Below are positions 62,760 to 64,000 of a stretch of DNA of 64,000 nucleotides, in pieces. The notes beneath the pieces were generated by a model. It was not told the DNA's origin. It made no database searches and was given only the letters and a program-made list of their open reading frames with translations. Positions within the stretch are counted from its first letter, which is position 1, and the number at the start of each line of letters is the position of its first letter. The DNA is taken from assembly GCF_017599325.1 (NCBI RefSeq), contig NZ_JAGFVM010000014.1, positions 62,001 through 126,000 on the forward strand, in the 5' to 3' direction. Both the position numbers and the translations under genes were made by a program. The stretch is from Marinilactibacillus kalidii (GTDB lineage: Bacteria > Bacillota > Bacilli > Lactobacillales > Carnobacteriaceae_A).

Positions 62760-63928
62760 GCAAGATCCCATTCCTTTGTTCCGTCGGCCGTCTCAGCAAT
62801 ATAAATTTCTCCTGGATGTCCGATTTCAGCTAGATATGCTGCTTCCACATTTTCAATAAAATCCTCTACAGCATCTTGTTCAACGATTGCGATACAACAT
62901 CCGCCAAATCCGCCACCAGTCATTCTGGCACCCACTACGCCTGGTTGTTTCCATGCCAATCTGACTAGTAGATCAGTCTCTTTCACCGTTACTTCATAAT
63001 CTTCATGTAATGATGTATGCGATTTATTCATCAGTTGACCGAACGTTTTCAAGTCGCCTGCTTTGAGTGCTTCTGCCGCACGTTCTGTTCTTTTATTCTC
63101 ATAAACAGCATGCTTTGCTCTGCGAGTAAGCACATCGTCACCGATAACCGCTTTATTCGCTTCAAATGTTTCTTCTGATAACGCTCCTAACGATTCGATA
63201 GATAGTACTGTTTGTAATTTTGCCAGCGCTTCTTCACATTGCTTTCTTCTCAAATTATATTCCGAGTCCACTAATTCTCTTCTAGTCATGGAATTCATGA
63301 TCAAGATTTTATGCTCAGGCAACTCAACGGGTATTTGTTCGTATTCTAACGTATTTGTATCTAGTAGCATAGCATGCGCCTTTTCAGCCATCCCTACAGC
63401 AAATTGATCCAGAATACCTGAATTCAATCCTAGAAACTCATTTTCTGTTCTCATTCCTAGTTTAACTAGATCTAGTTGTTCGATCTCTAAATCAAATAAT
63501 TCTCTAACGACTACCCCTGTCAGTAATTCTAGTGAAGCTGAAGAAGATAAAGATGCGCCATTAGGAATATTCCCATAGATATAAATATCAAATCCGTTCG
63601 GCAATTCTCCGTATTTCTCTTGAATATACCGTACCATGCCTTTTAAGTAATTAGTCCATTTATCTCCTTTTTTATACTGAATAGTTGAAAGGTCAAAAGT
63701 TATGATGCCATCATTTGGAAAATTTTCAGAATAGGCTTGAATAGACTGATCTTCTCTCATAGATACAGCTGCATAAGTCCCCATCGTAATCGCGCAAGGG
63801 AACACTTTTCCGCCATTATAATCTGTATGTTCTCCGATTAAATTAATTCGCCCCGGAGAAAAAAAGATTCGATCTCCATCTTTACCAAATATCTCTTTGA
63901 ATCCGCTTAATAATTGTTTCGTCTCCAT
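62756..63928 (-). CDS. galK: Galactokinase
   Basis: 390 residues, GHMP kinase that phosphorylates galactose. PGRINLIGEHTDYNGG, the ATP loop NIPNGASLSSSASLELL, and GARMTGGGFGGCCIAIV. The start at 63928 is set by AAGGAG 5 nt upstream; the frame is open to 63988. First gene of the operon. Confidence 0.96.
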   Translation of the reverse strand: METKQLLSGFKEIFGKDGDRIFFSPGRINLIGEHTDYNGGKVFPCAITMGTYAAVSMREDQSIQAYSENFPNDGIITFDLSTIQYKKGDKWTNYLKGMVRYIQEKYGELPNGFDIYIYGNIPNGASLSSSASLELLTGVVVRELFDLEIEQLDLVKLGMRTENEFLGLNSGILDQFAVGMAEKAHAMLLDTNTLEYEQIPVELPEHKILIMNSMTRRELVDSEYNLRRKQCEEALAKLQTVLSIESLGALSEETFEANKAVIGDDVLTRRAKHAVYENKRTERAAEALKAGDLKTFGQLMNKSHTSLHEDYEVTVKETDLLVRLAWKQPGVVGARMTGGGFGGCCIAIVEQDAVEDFIENVEAAYLAEIGHPGEIYIAETADGTKEWDLA

Positions 63929-63959
63929 GCTACTCCTTCTTTCTATTTTAGTTAATCTC

Positions 63960-63988
63960 ATTGTAAGCCTTTTAGTAAAGATAAACAA
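63960..63988 (-). promoter_or_regulatory. Predicted galK promoter
   Basis: TTGTTT (63988-63983), 17-nt spacer, TACAAT (63965-63960) on the minus strand. Confidence 0.65.
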
Positions 63989-63999
63989 GTAAATTTACT
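63988..63999. promoter_or_regulatory. Candidate GalR operator
   Basis: Perfect palindrome AGTAAATTTACT touching the -35, with a related half TTTACTAAA inside the spacer. The window ends here, so upstream sites are not visible. Confidence 0.4.
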
Positions 64000-64000
64000 A

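Overview
The window is chromosomal DNA of a low-GC Gram-positive bacterium of the Lactobacillales. The gene set and synteny fit a Carnobacteriaceae-like lactic acid bacterium best, but the genus is inferred. Support comes from strong AGGAGG-type ribosome binding sites, sigma-A promoters, CcpA (cre), CIRCE and PerR-type sites, PTS sugar systems, PepC, a type 2 GalT, and the groES-groEL / ydiL-ydiK-rex-ydiF / tsaD-rimI-tsaB neighbourhood that is also clustered in Bacillus subtilis. No tRNA, rRNA, CRISPR array or prophage was seen.

Layout. 1-4.5 kb: the start of a SulP transporter, an XRE regulator, and a P-type cation ATPase behind a yybP-ykoY-type (Mn2+) riboswitch with an overlapping terminator. 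4.5-11 kb: a GH4 6-phospho-beta-glycosidase, glyA, a DEDDh exonuclease, tsaE with a GNAT gene, and an amidase. 11.2-13.0 kb: an IS1182-family element inserted in the 3' end of the amidase, flanked by an imperfect 14/16-bp direct repeat. 13-20 kb: dps with a PerR box, an MBL-fold hydrolase with an asparaginase, and the sucrose genes scrB-scrA-scrR with paired operators. 20-29 kb: an AbgT transporter, a DUF1538 membrane protein with a tandem PII-like protein, a VmlR-like ABC-F gene with an attenuator-like leader, a PadR/DUF1700/broken DUF4097 operon, and two odd small membrane genes. 28-40 kb: pepC, a SodC-like lipoprotein, alr, a LysM-3D wall protein, an amidohydrolase-yitT-fetA-fetB operon, a glycosyltransferase, a MATE pump and a CAP protein. 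40-47.8 kb: a nitrilase-family enzyme, a ROK kinase divergent from lactose/cellobiose-type PTS IIB and IIA genes with two cre sites, a GNAT, an MDR oxidoreductase, panE and a second MATE pump. 48-58 kb: groESL and the conserved housekeeping cluster. 58-64 kb: csbD, an SDR gene and the Leloir cluster galK-galT-galM with galR.

How the genes work together. Much of the window is sugar uptake and catabolism under CcpA and local LacI-type repressors: sucrose (scr), galactose (gal), and beta-glucosides (GH4, ROK kinase, PTS IIB/IIA without an adjacent IIC). A second theme is metal and stress handling: the Mn-riboswitch ATPase, the iron-export-like FetAB, Dps and GroESL. A third is drug tolerance: the ABC-F protein with an attenuator and two MATE pumps. 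The t6A genes tsaB, tsaD and tsaE are all present, with tsaE apart from the other two.

The best candidate for an undescribed system is the pair of an internally duplicated DUF1538 membrane protein and an internally duplicated PII-like protein at 22.3-24.4 kb. Other notable items are the ABC-F leader, the small membrane gene that seems to start at AUA, the IS element with a read-through-only hairpin over its transposase start, and the SodC-like lipoprotein that has lost its metal ligands.
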